Positions 8,614 through 17,259 of a stretch of 64,000 nt of DNA are shown piece after piece. The translations under genes were made by a program, and so were the position numbers. This DNA is from Verrucomicrobiia bacterium (lineage in GTDB: Bacteria > Verrucomicrobiota > Verrucomicrobiia > Verrucomicrobiales > DEV007). The stretch lies in contig JAUICH010000017.1 of assembly GCA_030427505.1 (NCBI GenBank), forward strand, positions 62,001 to 126,000, written 5' to 3'. Positions within the stretch are counted from its first letter, which is position 1; each line of letters starts with the position of its first letter. The notes under the pieces are model-generated. The model made no database searches. It saw only the letters and a program-made list of their open reading frames with translations, and was not told the DNA's origin.

Positions 8614-9342
8614 TCAGCTCTTGGCCGCCCAGATCTTCACGTCATCCACCAGCAGGTGATCTCCATTCACGGTGAAGTGAAAGGAGGTCTTTGTCTCGTG
8701 GGCCAAGCCGGGCGACTTGAGGTAACCCATTGGCTCACCATCGAGGCTCACGCGCATTTCGTCTCCAACGATCTCGATAGTGACGCTGTACCACGTCTCC
8801 TGTTCCAGTGTCTGCTTGACGGTCGCGCCCCGCCCTTCCAGCAGCTTGTCCGCTTCGGCTTTCTTCGCGGGGTCGCGGCGCATTTCGAAGATGTCATTTC
8901 GCATCACGCCTTCCTTGTCGTCGCCCAGGCGAATCTGAGTGGGCGCAAACGCCACGCGGGCGATGTGGCCGGCGTGTGAGCCCTTGTAGCCTTGGTCGTC
9001 AAAAACAGCGTTGAAGTTCTTGGTGCCCTCCAGCCGGAAGCGGAACTCCACGATCACGTCTTTCATCGGCAAATAAGTCCGGCCCACGGCCCCATGATCG
9101 TCCCGCGCCTGCCAGCCCTTCAGCGCTCCATCTTCAATCGCAAACGCCGGGATCAAGGCGGACCAGTTTCCTTCGCCCTTCCCGCGTCCTTCACTTACCT
9201 CCCCGGAAGAGAAGTCATCGGAGAGCAACAATTCGCCCTTTTCCGCAAGGGGTTTGGCGGGGACTTCATCCGCCCAAACAGGGCACAACACTCCAGACAG
9301 ACTCAGTGCCAGGATAGCGAAGGGAAATGTCAGTTTCTTCAT
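8614..9342 (-). CDS. Secreted concanavalin A-like (DUF1080-like) protein
   Basis: 242-residue exported protein of the lectin/glucanase-like jelly-roll type. It has a signal peptide (MKKLTFPFAILALSLSGVLC, cleavage near VWA-DE) and a body reminiscent of DUF1080 or LamG domains: LLLSDDFSS at the start, repeated aromatic beta strands (VIVEFRFRLEG, WYSVTIEIVGDEMRVSLDGE) and a final strand HLLVDDVKIW. Such domains often bind or cleave carbohydrate, but no catalytic pair is obvious. The start at 9342 gives a standard signal peptide. It is the last gene of the minus-strand sulfatase block, 62 bases after the first sulfatase, and its stop converges within 15 bases on the fusion gene. Confidence 0.75.
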   Translation of the reverse strand: MKKLTFPFAILALSLSGVLCPVWADEVPAKPLAEKGELLLSDDFSSGEVSEGRGKGEGNWSALIPAFAIEDGALKGWQARDDHGAVGRTYLPMKDVIVEFRFRLEGTKNFNAVFDDQGYKGSHAGHIARVAFAPTQIRLGDDKEGVMRNDIFEMRRDPAKKAEADKLLEGRGATVKQTLEQETWYSVTIEIVGDEMRVSLDGEPMGYLKSPGLAHETKTSFHFTVNGDHLLVDDVKIWAAKS

Positions 9343-9404
9343 ACAATGCATCGTTAATAATTTGGTAATTCAAGAACCCACGGCTACCTGCCGTGGTAGA
9401 AGGA

Positions 9405-10925
9405 CTATTCGGACGCGCTTTTCTCTTTCTTCTTTTTCTTATTTTTTCCGCCGCCTTTCGCGTCCTTCTTTCCTGGAGCGTAGTCCGGATTTTTCTCGGT
9501 GGGGATCAGCGCGTCCGCGGACTGGTGCCAGGCGAGCAGGTCGGCCAGTAATTCATCCCGCTTCGCCCCTTCCGTCGCGGAAAGGTCGTTCCGCTCGCCG
9601 ATGTCGTCTTTCAGGTTGTAGAGTTCCACGGCATGATTCCCGGGCAAACCTTCCCGGCCACCGTCCAGCACCCATTCCTCCAGGTAGAGGTGAAGTTTCC
9701 AGTCGCCTTTGTGAATCACGCTCACCGGGCGGGAACGGAAGCCGGTCTTCACATCCAGCTCCCGGCCCCGGACGACGGGGTTGTCCAGGTAGCCGGGGAA
9801 ATGCCAGAAGATGGCCTGACGCGTAAGTTCGCCCTCTCCTTTCAGCAGGGGCAACAGGCTTTCGCCATCCAGGGTCTTGCCTTCCGGCACGGCGGCCCCG
9901 GCCCCGGCCGCGGCGAGGAAGGTCGGAAAGAGGTCCACATTGATCACCGGCACGTCGCAAGTGGCGCCCGGCTTGGTCACTCCCGGCCAGCGCACGATGA
10001 AGGGCTCGCGAATGCCGCCTTCGTAGTAACCGCCCTTGCTGCCGCGCAGCGGTTCCTGGGGCGAGGCCTGGGTCGCGCCATTGTCGCTGGTAAAGACGAG
10101 CAGCGTGTTTTCCTCCAGGCCCAGTTCTTTCAGCTTGTCCAGCAGCATGCCCACGCTGTCGTCCAGGTCATAGGTGCAGGCGGCATACATGGCGCTCTTT
10201 GGGTTCATGCCCAGTTCCTTGGCTTTGGTCTCGAACTTGGCCAGGCTCTCCGGCCGTCCTTGCAGCGGGGTATGGATCGCATGGTGCGCCAGGTAGCAGA
10301 AGAAGGGGCGCTCCCGGTTGGCTTCCATGAATTCGCAGGCTTTCCTCGTCAGCGTATAAACCCCTTTCGGATCTTCGGGTGGCCCGGCTTTGTTTCCTTC
10401 GCTGCCCTCCTTCACTTCGCCGTTGCCGAAGGAGTCAAAGGTTGCGTCAAAACCTTGTTCCGAAGGCTTCGCGCCATCTTTCCCCTCCAGGTGCCACTTC
10501 CCGAAATGACCCGTGGCGTAACCGGCGGCCTTCAGCGCGTCCGCCATGGTCACGTTTTCCACCGCCAGACCGCTCTTGTTCGGAATGGGAACGAGCCGCA
10601 TCTCGTGCTTGGGTCCGCGATTGGTGCTGCCCACGGCATAGACGTGGTGCCGGGGCGTGTAGGTGCCGGAGAGCAGGCAGGCCCGGGAGGGCGCGCAGTT
10701 TCCGGCCGCCGCGTAGCCGGTGGAAAAGACCATGCCTTCTTTCGCCAACCGGTCGAGACGCGGCGTCTCCATCAGTTCGCTTCCCTGGTAGCCCGTGTCC
10801 TTCCAACCCAAATCGTCCGCGAAAATGAGAACAATGTTAGGCCGGTCCGCCGCGTGGGACAGCGTGGCAAAACCCAGGAACAGGACCAGGCCCGCGAAGA
10901 ATGAAAGGATAGTTCGGGGAATCAT
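9405..10925 (-). CDS. Secreted sulfatase (family S1), Lys-rich C-terminus
   Basis: 506-residue arylsulfatase-like hydrolase. A signal peptide covers residues 1-25 and mature RPNIVLIFADDLGW carries the first metal-binding Asp pair. The formylglycine motif is CAPSR at 77-81, where Cys77 would be converted by a formylglycine-generating enzyme encoded elsewhere, followed by LLSGTYTPRH. HFGKWHLEG and FTSDNGA supply further active-site residues. Substrates of this family are usually sulfated polysaccharides. The last 25 residues are strongly basic (KGGGKNKKKKKEKSASE), a tail shared in style with the next gene. It lies 34 bases downstream of that second sulfatase on the same strand. Confidence 0.93.
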   Translation of the reverse strand: MIPRTILSFFAGLVLFLGFATLSHAADRPNIVLIFADDLGWKDTGYQGSELMETPRLDRLAKEGMVFSTGYAAAGNCAPSRACLLSGTYTPRHHVYAVGSTNRGPKHEMRLVPIPNKSGLAVENVTMADALKAAGYATGHFGKWHLEGKDGAKPSEQGFDATFDSFGNGEVKEGSEGNKAGPPEDPKGVYTLTRKACEFMEANRERPFFCYLAHHAIHTPLQGRPESLAKFETKAKELGMNPKSAMYAACTYDLDDSVGMLLDKLKELGLEENTLLVFTSDNGATQASPQEPLRGSKGGYYEGGIREPFIVRWPGVTKPGATCDVPVINVDLFPTFLAAAGAGAAVPEGKTLDGESLLPLLKGEGELTRQAIFWHFPGYLDNPVVRGRELDVKTGFRSRPVSVIHKGDWKLHLYLEEWVLDGGREGLPGNHAVELYNLKDDIGERNDLSATEGAKRDELLADLLAWHQSADALIPTEKNPDYAPGKKDAKGGGKNKKKKKEKSASE

Positions 10926-10959
10926 GGGGAGATTTTTTCAGATTCGAACTCGGAAGAAT

Positions 10960-12441
10960 TCAGTTCCCGCTATTAGCGGCTTCCTTCTGTTTCTTCTTTT
11001 TGCCGCCCTTGACTTTCTTCTCCTGACGTCCCCGGTTCTGGCGGCTTTCGGCGATGAGTTCCGTGGCCATCCCTTCGTCGCCCTGCTGCGCCATCCAGGC
11101 GTCCAGTTCTTTTCCGAGCCGGGTCTTGATATCAGCAAACTCCGGATCGGTGGCGAGGTTCTTGGTTTCCAGGGGATCGGTCTCCAAGTCGTAGAGTTCA
11201 TCCCCGGTGCGATGGAAAAGCCAGTCCACATGCTTCGCCAGCTCGGGATCGCTCTTCGCGTCCGCCTGCCAGGAAGTGATGGGCTCCCCTTCGTGAATGC
11301 CGCCGATGTGGTACGTATTCTCCGGGGCCAGGTTGCGGATCAGCTTGTAGCGCGTGTCCCGAACCGCCCGCATGGGATAGGGTTCTTTATATCCATTGAT
11401 CCCCACCGTGGTGTGCTGGGAAAACACGTAGTCGCGCAAGTGATCGGACTTTCCTTCCAGGATGCTGAGGAAACTTTTCCCATCAAAGCCTCGATAGCCG
11501 TTCGCGTCGGGGCAGCCGGTATCGATCTTTACGGGGTCGATGCCAGCGGCTTCCAGAAAGGTGGGCGGCACATCGACATACTGCATGAGCGCGTCATTGT
11601 GAGAACCGGGCTCCACGCGGCCCGGCCAGCGGACCACGGTGGCCACCCGGATGCCGTTGTCATAGACGGACCACTTGCCGCCATAGGGAAATGAACTGCC
11701 CTGCTCGCTGACAAACATGACCAGGGTGTTGTCTTTCTGCCCCGTGTCTTCCAGCAACTTCATGAGGTTGCCCACCTGGGTATCCAGCATCGAAACCTCG
11801 GCGTAGTAGTCCGCCAGTAACTGGCGGGTCGTTTCGTTGTCGTGGAGGTAAGGGGGCACGGTCAGCTTGGCCGGGTCGTAGAGTTCTTTCGGGCCCCGGG
11901 TCCAGGGACCGTGCGGATCGTTGGAGGCATAGGCCAGCATCCAGGGCTGGTCAGCCTGCCGGGTCACGAAAGCCTTCGTTTCCGTCAGGTCGTCCGCGCC
12001 TTCGATGTGTTCATAGGGAAAACTTTCCGGTGGTCCCACATGGGTTTTGTTCTGCAGGGCCACGCGATAGCCGGCCTCCTTCAGATGAGTGAAAACACTC
12101 TTCGTGCCGTCGAAAGCACGGGTGTGGTTTGGGTAGGCGCCGGCGCGAACGCAGTAGAGGCCGGTATAAAGCGCATGCCGGGTCGGCGAGCATGTCGTGG
12201 CGGGATCGTACATGCCGCGCAGGTACATCCCTTCCTTCGCCAATTGGTCGATATTTGGCGTATGAACATCCTTGTTACCGGTGAAGCCCAGATCTGTCCA
12301 CGTCAGGTCATCGGCAATGATAAGCAGGAAGTTGGGACGGCCTCCGTCTTGAGCTCTTACGGAGGCGGAAGGAAACAAAAAACTGCCCGCCGCGAGGACG
12401 GTCAGGAAGATCGACAGGGGGAGTTGGCGCCAGTCAGTCAT
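10960..12441 (-). CDS. Secreted sulfatase (family S1), second copy
   Basis: 493-residue sulfatase. The ATG at 12441 gives a signal peptide (residues 1-31 ending SVRA-Q); the longer frame adds 24 polar residues and overlaps the upstream gene. The motif is CSPTR at 84-88 after MYDPATT, with IIADDLTWTD at 41-50 for metal binding and LVMFVSEQGSSFPYGGK further on. The C-terminus is basic (EKKVKGGKKKKQKEAANSG), resembling the tail of the downstream sulfatase although the cores differ, so the tail may be a shared surface-binding or sorting feature. It sits in the same minus-strand run, 53 bases after the third sulfatase. Confidence 0.92.
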   Translation of the reverse strand: MTDWRQLPLSIFLTVLAAGSFLFPSASVRAQDGGRPNFLLIIADDLTWTDLGFTGNKDVHTPNIDQLAKEGMYLRGMYDPATTCSPTRHALYTGLYCVRAGAYPNHTRAFDGTKSVFTHLKEAGYRVALQNKTHVGPPESFPYEHIEGADDLTETKAFVTRQADQPWMLAYASNDPHGPWTRGPKELYDPAKLTVPPYLHDNETTRQLLADYYAEVSMLDTQVGNLMKLLEDTGQKDNTLVMFVSEQGSSFPYGGKWSVYDNGIRVATVVRWPGRVEPGSHNDALMQYVDVPPTFLEAAGIDPVKIDTGCPDANGYRGFDGKSFLSILEGKSDHLRDYVFSQHTTVGINGYKEPYPMRAVRDTRYKLIRNLAPENTYHIGGIHEGEPITSWQADAKSDPELAKHVDWLFHRTGDELYDLETDPLETKNLATDPEFADIKTRLGKELDAWMAQQGDEGMATELIAESRQNRGRQEKKVKGGKKKKQKEAANSGN

Positions 12442-12494
12442 GGCAATGTTCGGGAGGGTTTGGGGAGTTGTGTTAGATAAGGCGAGGCGAGCCA

Positions 12495-13874
12495 TCACGG
12501 CTTCGCGGGCCACCAGGCATCGATCCGGGCGGTGAGCGCTTTTACCTTTTCCGGTTTCTCTTCCGCGAGGTTTTTCGTTTCGAAGGGGTCTTCAAAAACA
12601 TTGTAGAGTTCCACCTCGCCACTACCCGGTTCCTTGGCGTTTTGGGTCACGTTATCTTTGTGGGGAAGGATGAGTTTCCACCCTTTCTCCGTGTCCAGCC
12701 CCCAGCGATAAGTGAGGTTTTTGGCGGGCTCGTGAATGTCCACCGCGTTGTGCAGGTAGATGTCGCCGAAGATCATGTCGCGGGACTTCACGGCCTCGAG
12801 ATCCATCAGGTTGACCCCCTGCATTTCGGGAGTGATCCGGTCCGCCATTCCGCAAGCGCTTAGCACTGTGGGCACCATGTCGATACTGCTGACGGGTGTC
12901 TCCACGGTCTGGGGTTCCACATGCCCGGGCCAGCGGACCATGATGGGCGTGCGCACCCCGCCGTCATATTGCGAGCGCTTGGACCGGGGGGCGTATCCCT
13001 TGCTGTCCGGCTGTTGGATCCAGCCATTGTCGCAGACATAGAGGACCACGGTATTGTCTCGCAGGCCTTTCTCGTCCAGGTGATCCAGCAGAGCCCCGCA
13101 GGTCTCGTCGAACCACTCACACATGGCCCAGTACTTGGCGATCTCTTCGGAGTCTGTCTGATTTTTGTATTTGGCGAAAAGGCGGTCCGGCGGCGTGTGC
13201 GGGGTATGCGGGAGAAAGGGCGCGTACCAGATAAAGAAGGGTTTCTTGTCCGCCGCCGCGGTGTCGATGAAATCCAACACCGGGTCCATGCCTTCCCGGC
13301 CGATCTTCAGCCCCTCATCGCCATGGCGGCCGCCGCGCTTGGGGTCGCCATGGGTCATGCCAGCGGTGAAACCACCCCGGGCATGGTTGCCTTCCCACCA
13401 CTTACCGCTCTGGTGACTGACATAGCCTTTCTCCGCCAGGAGACGCGGCAGCGTGGGCACGCGATCCACGTAGTCGATCATCGCCTGCACCTCTTCCTGA
13501 TACTGAGGCAACGACTTGTCCTTTCTCCCTTTTTCGGTGAGCGGAATGGGCGGCTCGTTTCCGGTGATCTTGTGCTGCCAGGGATGGAGGCCACTGACCA
13601 TCGTCATCAACGACGGGCGGCACAGACTGGCGGGCACATAGCCGCGTGTAAAGGTCAGGCTCTCCGCCGCCAGCTTGTCCAAGTGCGGCGTCTGAATGTT
13701 CGGATGCCCCATGAAGCCATAGTCCGTCCACGCCTGATCGTCGGAGATGAGGTAAACCACGTTCGGCGGCGCGGCGCCAGCGGCATTTTCCTGGGCGGAA
13801 ACTGGATTACTGACAGAAAGAAACAGGGCCGCGGCCCCGGCCAACAACAAGACGGAGAAAAAGGAGGGTTTCAT
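12495..13874 (-). CDS. Secreted sulfatase-family hydrolase with CRPSL motif
   Basis: 459-residue sulfatase-fold protein with a signal peptide (residues 1-27, PVSA-QE). The metal site YLISDDQAWTDYG is present, but the formylglycine motif reads CRPSL at 85-89 rather than Cys-X-Pro-X-Arg: the Cys and Pro remain and the usual Arg is Leu. The following VSGLHPWQHKI and HQSGKWWEG are normal. A number of environmental sulfatase-like proteins show this form, so it may be a natural subgroup, yet it questions maturation by the standard route. Start chosen at 13874; the longer frame has 23 extra basic residues. It lacks the Lys-rich tail of its two neighbours. Upstream lies an inverted intergenic repeat. 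Confidence 0.88.
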   Translation of the reverse strand: MKPSFFSVLLLAGAAALFLSVSNPVSAQENAAGAAPPNVVYLISDDQAWTDYGFMGHPNIQTPHLDKLAAESLTFTRGYVPASLCRPSLMTMVSGLHPWQHKITGNEPPIPLTEKGRKDKSLPQYQEEVQAMIDYVDRVPTLPRLLAEKGYVSHQSGKWWEGNHARGGFTAGMTHGDPKRGGRHGDEGLKIGREGMDPVLDFIDTAAADKKPFFIWYAPFLPHTPHTPPDRLFAKYKNQTDSEEIAKYWAMCEWFDETCGALLDHLDEKGLRDNTVVLYVCDNGWIQQPDSKGYAPRSKRSQYDGGVRTPIMVRWPGHVEPQTVETPVSSIDMVPTVLSACGMADRITPEMQGVNLMDLEAVKSRDMIFGDIYLHNAVDIHEPAKNLTYRWGLDTEKGWKLILPHKDNVTQNAKEPGSGEVELYNVFEDPFETKNLAEEKPEKVKALTARIDAWWPAKP

Positions 13875-13981
13875 CACAACGCCCCCATCTTCCCCGAATG
13901 CCCTCCGGATGCAAGCCCGCGCGAGCCTTGGACGATGGCGCATTCACGGAGCGGATGCTGTCAGGGGACGCCGGGGTTCTC

Positions 13982-14138
13982 AACCACAGAGGGCACTGAG
14001 AACACAGAGTTGAATCACTTTATGGAACGCTGTAAGGCCCAGCTTTCGCCATTACACAGTCACCCGCTACGATGGCCGATCAGGAAGAAAACCGCACGAA
14101 TTCAACCATTCTCTGTGTTCTCAGTGCCCTCTGTGGTT
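13982..14138. repeat. 157-bp segment bounded by 28-bp perfect inverted repeats
   Basis: The 28 bases at 13982-14009 recur exactly inverted at 14111-14138, with 101 bases between them. The arm contains the units CCACAGAGGGCACTGAG and AACACAGAG. No coding frame is supported. It lies between the beta-propeller gene and the third sulfatase, starting about 107 bases upstream of the sulfatase start. A 16-base part of the arm occurs again at 15637. Similar CACAGAG-type intergenic repeats are, from memory, dispersed in many environmental genomes. Transcribed, the arms could form a long stem. Confidence 0.85.
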
Positions 14139-14160
14139 TCCCCAAGAAAAGCGTCGCCAA

Positions 14161-15519
14161 CTACCGTTTCTCAATCCGGTACAAGCCCGCGTCCATCCGC
14201 AGGTAGAGTTCGTTTTCCGCCACGGCGGCGGAGGCCATGTGCGCGCCGCCGTCGAGGACATTTTCGGCCAGGACGCGAAAGGCTTCCGGCGTGGGCTCGA
14301 GGACTGTCGTCACGCCTTCCCGGCTAAAGAAGTAGAGCCGTCCGTTCGCGTAGAGGGGTGAAGCGGAGTAAGCGCCCCCCACCCGTTCCTGCCAGTTCAC
14401 CTCTCCGGTGTGAGCGTTCAGACATTGGAAGATGCCGTCGTCATTCACAAAGTACAGTTCGTCTCCCACCAGGATGGGCGAAGACATACGGGGAATGGCT
14501 TTATTGTAGCCCCACACGATCTCCGGGGCGCGTGCCCCATCCGCGCTGCCGGGCCGGATGGCCATGATCTCGGTCTTTCCGAAACCCGTGCTCGCGTAGA
14601 TCAGGCCATGGCCAAAGACAGGACGCGGCACGATGGAAAAACCGAGGTGACCGTAAGTGACCTTCCAAAGCTCCTCGCCAGTCGCGGGATCGTAGGCATA
14701 CAGCCAGTCGGACGCGATGGAGATGAGCTGTTCCTTTCCATCCACTTCCACCACCAAGGGCGTGGCGTAGCTCTTACGCTGCTGCGGATTTTCCGCCATT
14801 TCCCCGGTGCGCTCCCGCCGCCAGACGAGTTCGCCGCTGTGCTTGTTCAGCGCCACGATGGATTGGGTATCGCTGCCGTCCAGATGGAAGATCATGAGGT
14901 CACCCCAGATGACCGGGGTGCTGCCCGGGCCGTTCTCGTGCATGATGTTCAAGTCCGTTCGCGACCACAGCACCTGCCCGGTGGCGATATCCACACAGGC
15001 ATTTCCAAAGGTGCCAAAGTGACAATACAACCGGCCCTCATCCAGCACCGGCGTGGGCGAGGCATAACTGTTGAGCTGATGCACCCACTGGGGGGAATCC
15101 AGCCCAATGACTTCGACATCCTGCACGATCTGGCCGCTCTCCCGGTCCACGCACACCGCCCGCAGGCTGACCTTGCTGAGCAGAGTGAGCGGCTGGTTGC
15201 CGGTGTTTTCTTCCAAACGCTTAGCCGCGTCCGCGGCATCGGCTTCGGTTTCCAACGCCGTGGTCATCCAGATCTGGTTACCCTGGATCACTGGGGAAGA
15301 ATGGCCCCGGCCGGGGATCTCCACTTTCCAGGTGACGTTTTCGTTCTCCGACCACGTTAGGGGCAGGTCCGCGGTCTCCGGGGCGTGCCCTTGTCCATCC
15401 GGTCCCCGCCACTGCGGCCAATAAGGCTCGTCCGCCGCCGAGGCCAGGATCGGAACCAAAGAAAAAACGGTCAAGGCCAGCCCTGACAAAACACGAAGGA
15501 AAGTATGCAGCGGTTTCAT
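14161..15519 (-). CDS. Secreted PQQ-like beta-propeller protein
   Basis: 452-residue exported propeller. A signal peptide covers residues 1-28 (ILASA-ADE), and the mature protein starts YWPQWRGPDGQGHAPE, the hallmark opening of the large PQQ-binding-like repeat proteins of Planctomycetes and Verrucomicrobia. Successive blades end in W-containing repeats such as DIATGQVLWSR, NKHSGELVWRRE, DPATGEELWKV and NAHTGEVNWQE. No dehydrogenase residues are evident, so a binding or scaffold role is more likely than catalysis. It heads the minus-strand sulfatase block but is separated from it by the inverted repeat, so it may have its own transcript. Confidence 0.88.
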   Translation of the reverse strand: MKPLHTFLRVLSGLALTVFSLVPILASAADEPYWPQWRGPDGQGHAPETADLPLTWSENENVTWKVEIPGRGHSSPVIQGNQIWMTTALETEADAADAAKRLEENTGNQPLTLLSKVSLRAVCVDRESGQIVQDVEVIGLDSPQWVHQLNSYASPTPVLDEGRLYCHFGTFGNACVDIATGQVLWSRTDLNIMHENGPGSTPVIWGDLMIFHLDGSDTQSIVALNKHSGELVWRRERTGEMAENPQQRKSYATPLVVEVDGKEQLISIASDWLYAYDPATGEELWKVTYGHLGFSIVPRPVFGHGLIYASTGFGKTEIMAIRPGSADGARAPEIVWGYNKAIPRMSSPILVGDELYFVNDDGIFQCLNAHTGEVNWQERVGGAYSASPLYANGRLYFFSREGVTTVLEPTPEAFRVLAENVLDGGAHMASAAVAENELYLRMDAGLYRIEKR

Positions 15520-15636
15520 GACGGATTCTTAGATGGCAAGTCCATCAATCCGTTGAATCCGTCTTCCTCACAAGGGACGGAAAGGCGCTAGAAAACTGCC
15601 TGGGGTTACCAAGATCGTGGCCGCGAATGGGCGAAT

Positions 15637-15652
15637 CACTGAGAACACAGAG
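15637..15652 (+). repeat. Partial copy of the 28-bp intergenic repeat arm
   Basis: Sixteen bases (CACTGAGAACACAGAG) are identical to the 3' part of the 13982 arm in the same orientation, followed by a diverged CGCACTGAG. It sits in the 188-base gap between the beta-propeller gene and the toxin gene, which otherwise shows nothing. Confidence 0.6.
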
Positions 15653-15707
15653 CGCACTGAGTCTTTTGCCAAGGAAACGGTTCGTGAGTTCGCCAGGCGC
15701 CCGGATA

Positions 15708-16103
15708 TCACGGAACCAAGAGCGTGAGCTTGGGAAAGTAGCGCCGGATATACCCTCTATCTTGAGTCGCTAAAGCAGTGGCTTGCCTGGCTGCGTGAGC
15801 GGCGATCAAGAAATCTGGAAGGATGGTGGTTCTGGGCCCTCCCTGCTTCCGGTATTCGCGAAAGACTTCGCCCGCCAGCATGGCGGAACCAGCTTCGATT
15901 TCACTGAGAGCAATTTTCAGTTGGCTGAAAGCAGCCAGACAATCCGCTTCCGAAGAAAAGAAAGCTCGAACCTCAGCAAAGACCACTGGAGTCGCACCCA
16001 ATCGTTCTCCTTTTGAAGCAGACTCTAATTTTTTCAACCATGCGGCGCCATTGGCCTCTCCTTTCAGAATGGCGAGCAGGACCGATGAATCGACGGCGAT
16101 CAT
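15708..16103 (-). CDS. PIN-domain toxin, VapC-like
   Basis: 131-residue PIN-domain ribonuclease typical of type II toxin-antitoxin pairs. The first acidic residue is in MIAVDSSVLLAI (Asp5), followed by FAEVRAFF, LPDFLIAAHA and TQDRGYIRRYFP, which supply the remaining acidic residues of the metal site. The size is standard for VapC. The start codon overlaps the antitoxin stop by four bases (ATGA), the usual arrangement for coupled translation. The RNA target is unknown. Confidence 0.88.
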   Translation of the reverse strand: MIAVDSSVLLAILKGEANGAAWLKKLESASKGERLGATPVVFAEVRAFFSSEADCLAAFSQLKIALSEIEAGSAMLAGEVFREYRKQGGPRTTILPDFLIAAHAARQATALATQDRGYIRRYFPKLTLLVP

Positions 16104-16384
16104 GAACGCGAACCTTGTTCCAGGTCCGGGGGTAGCTCCACGGGACCGCGCAATTCCGTCATCAAGTCCTCCACGGACTTTCCTTTGAGCTCTTCTTTCA
16201 AGCAGCCCAATACCTGAAAAGCTGGCTCCTCCCGGCCCGGCCCGCGCACCACGTAGCGCAGGCCTTCGCTGACCAGGTCTTTCATTTTTCGGCCCGTCAG
16301 CGCCGCCATCGCTTTTGCCTCGCGATAGAGCTCGTCATCAATCTCCAGCGTGGTTTTCACACACCCATATTTCCATATATCCAT
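16100..16384 (-). CDS. VapB-like antitoxin
   Basis: Antitoxin partner of the adjacent PIN toxin. The segment KTTLEIDDELYREAKAMA is a ribbon-helix-helix DNA-binding start, followed by TGRKMKDLVSEGLRYVV; the C-terminal acidic half would wrap the toxin. An ATG at 16384 gives 94 residues (MDIWKYGCVKTT), whereas homologues usually begin just before KTTLEI, which would fit the GTG at 16360. The start is therefore uncertain. The upstream bases carry three ATATGG units at 8-base spacing, a possible autoregulatory site. Confidence 0.82.
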   Translation of the reverse strand: MDIWKYGCVKTTLEIDDELYREAKAMAALTGRKMKDLVSEGLRYVVRGPGREEPAFQVLGCLKEELKGKSVEDLMTELRGPVELPPDLEQGSRS

Positions 16385-16495
16385 ATTTCCGTCAAATAAA
16401 CGAATAGGGCTGGGAAATGCGAAAACATCATCGGGTCGTGTCCTCCAGTCCGATGCTGGATCGTTGTAGCTGCGAACATCCACCCCAAATACTTC

Positions 16496-16993
16496 ATGAC
16501 GCTCTCCTCCCCAAGAATTGTGACCTTCCTCTGGTTTGACGGCCAGGCGGAAGCCGCCGCGGAGTTTTACACCTCCATTTTCAAGAACTCGAAGATTACG
16601 GACGTGCTTCGCTACGGCGAAGCTGGGCCCGGCGAACCGGGCAGCGTGCTGACGGTGAACTTCGAGATCGAGGCCCAGGAATTCGTGGGTCTCAATGGCG
16701 GCCCGCACTACCAATTCACCCCGGCGGTTTCGTTTATGGTCCGCTGCGATTCCCAGGAAGAAGTCGATTACTATTGGGAGAAACTCCTGGAAGGCGGCGG
16801 CCAACCCGTGCAGTGCGGCTGGCTGACGGACAAGTTTGGCGTCTCCTGGCAGGTCGCGCCCAACGCCCTGCTGGAAATGATCTCGGATTCGGATCCCGAA
16901 AAAGCAAACCGTGCCATGCAGGCGATGATGCAAATGGTAAAGATCGACATCGCGGGTATCAAAGCGGCTTATGAGTCGAGCGAGAAAAGCTAA
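16496..16993 (+). CDS. VOC family (PhnB/glyoxalase-like) protein
   Basis: 165-residue vicinal-oxygen-chelate fold protein of the PhnB/3-demethylubiquinone-methyltransferase-like type. The opening PRIVTFLWFDGQAEAAAEFY, then GLNGGPHYQFTPAVSFMVRC, EEVDYYWEKLLEGG and CGWLTDKFGVSWQVAP are characteristic. It probably binds a metal and a small molecule; the substrate is not predictable. It is a single gene on the plus strand, divergent from the toxin-antitoxin pair (111 bases between starts) and convergent with the AEC transporter. The 266 bases after it hold nothing I can name. Confidence 0.88.
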   Translation: MTLSSPRIVTFLWFDGQAEAAAEFYTSIFKNSKITDVLRYGEAGPGEPGSVLTVNFEIEAQEFVGLNGGPHYQFTPAVSFMVRCDSQEEVDYYWEKLLEGGGQPVQCGWLTDKFGVSWQVAPNALLEMISDSDPEKANRAMQAMMQMVKIDIAGIKAAYESSEKS

Positions 16994-17259
16994 CCACAGT
17001 CCTATTTACCCAAATTGCTTTGGTTATTTCCGCGTTCGTTTCGCGGGATTCATGTTGTGTTTCAGGATGGCACGATTTCCCATGATCTAGGAAAGGCGTA
17101 CTCGCGGCGACTGCACAGCGGAGGAAAGCCGAGGTGCTTTTCTGCGTGCCGCTGAGCATGGTGAAGAAGCTTCTCCAGCAATGCCGCCGTGGCTGGGACA
17201 TCACTTGAGCGGCCGCAAACCAAAGAGCCTGACCTTCCACCGCAAGGCCAAGGCCAGGC

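Noticed and set aside
16385-16933. Long upstream part of the frame containing the antitoxin
   Set aside because: It is antisense to the VOC gene; the ribbon-helix-helix part begins only near 16384 or 16360.
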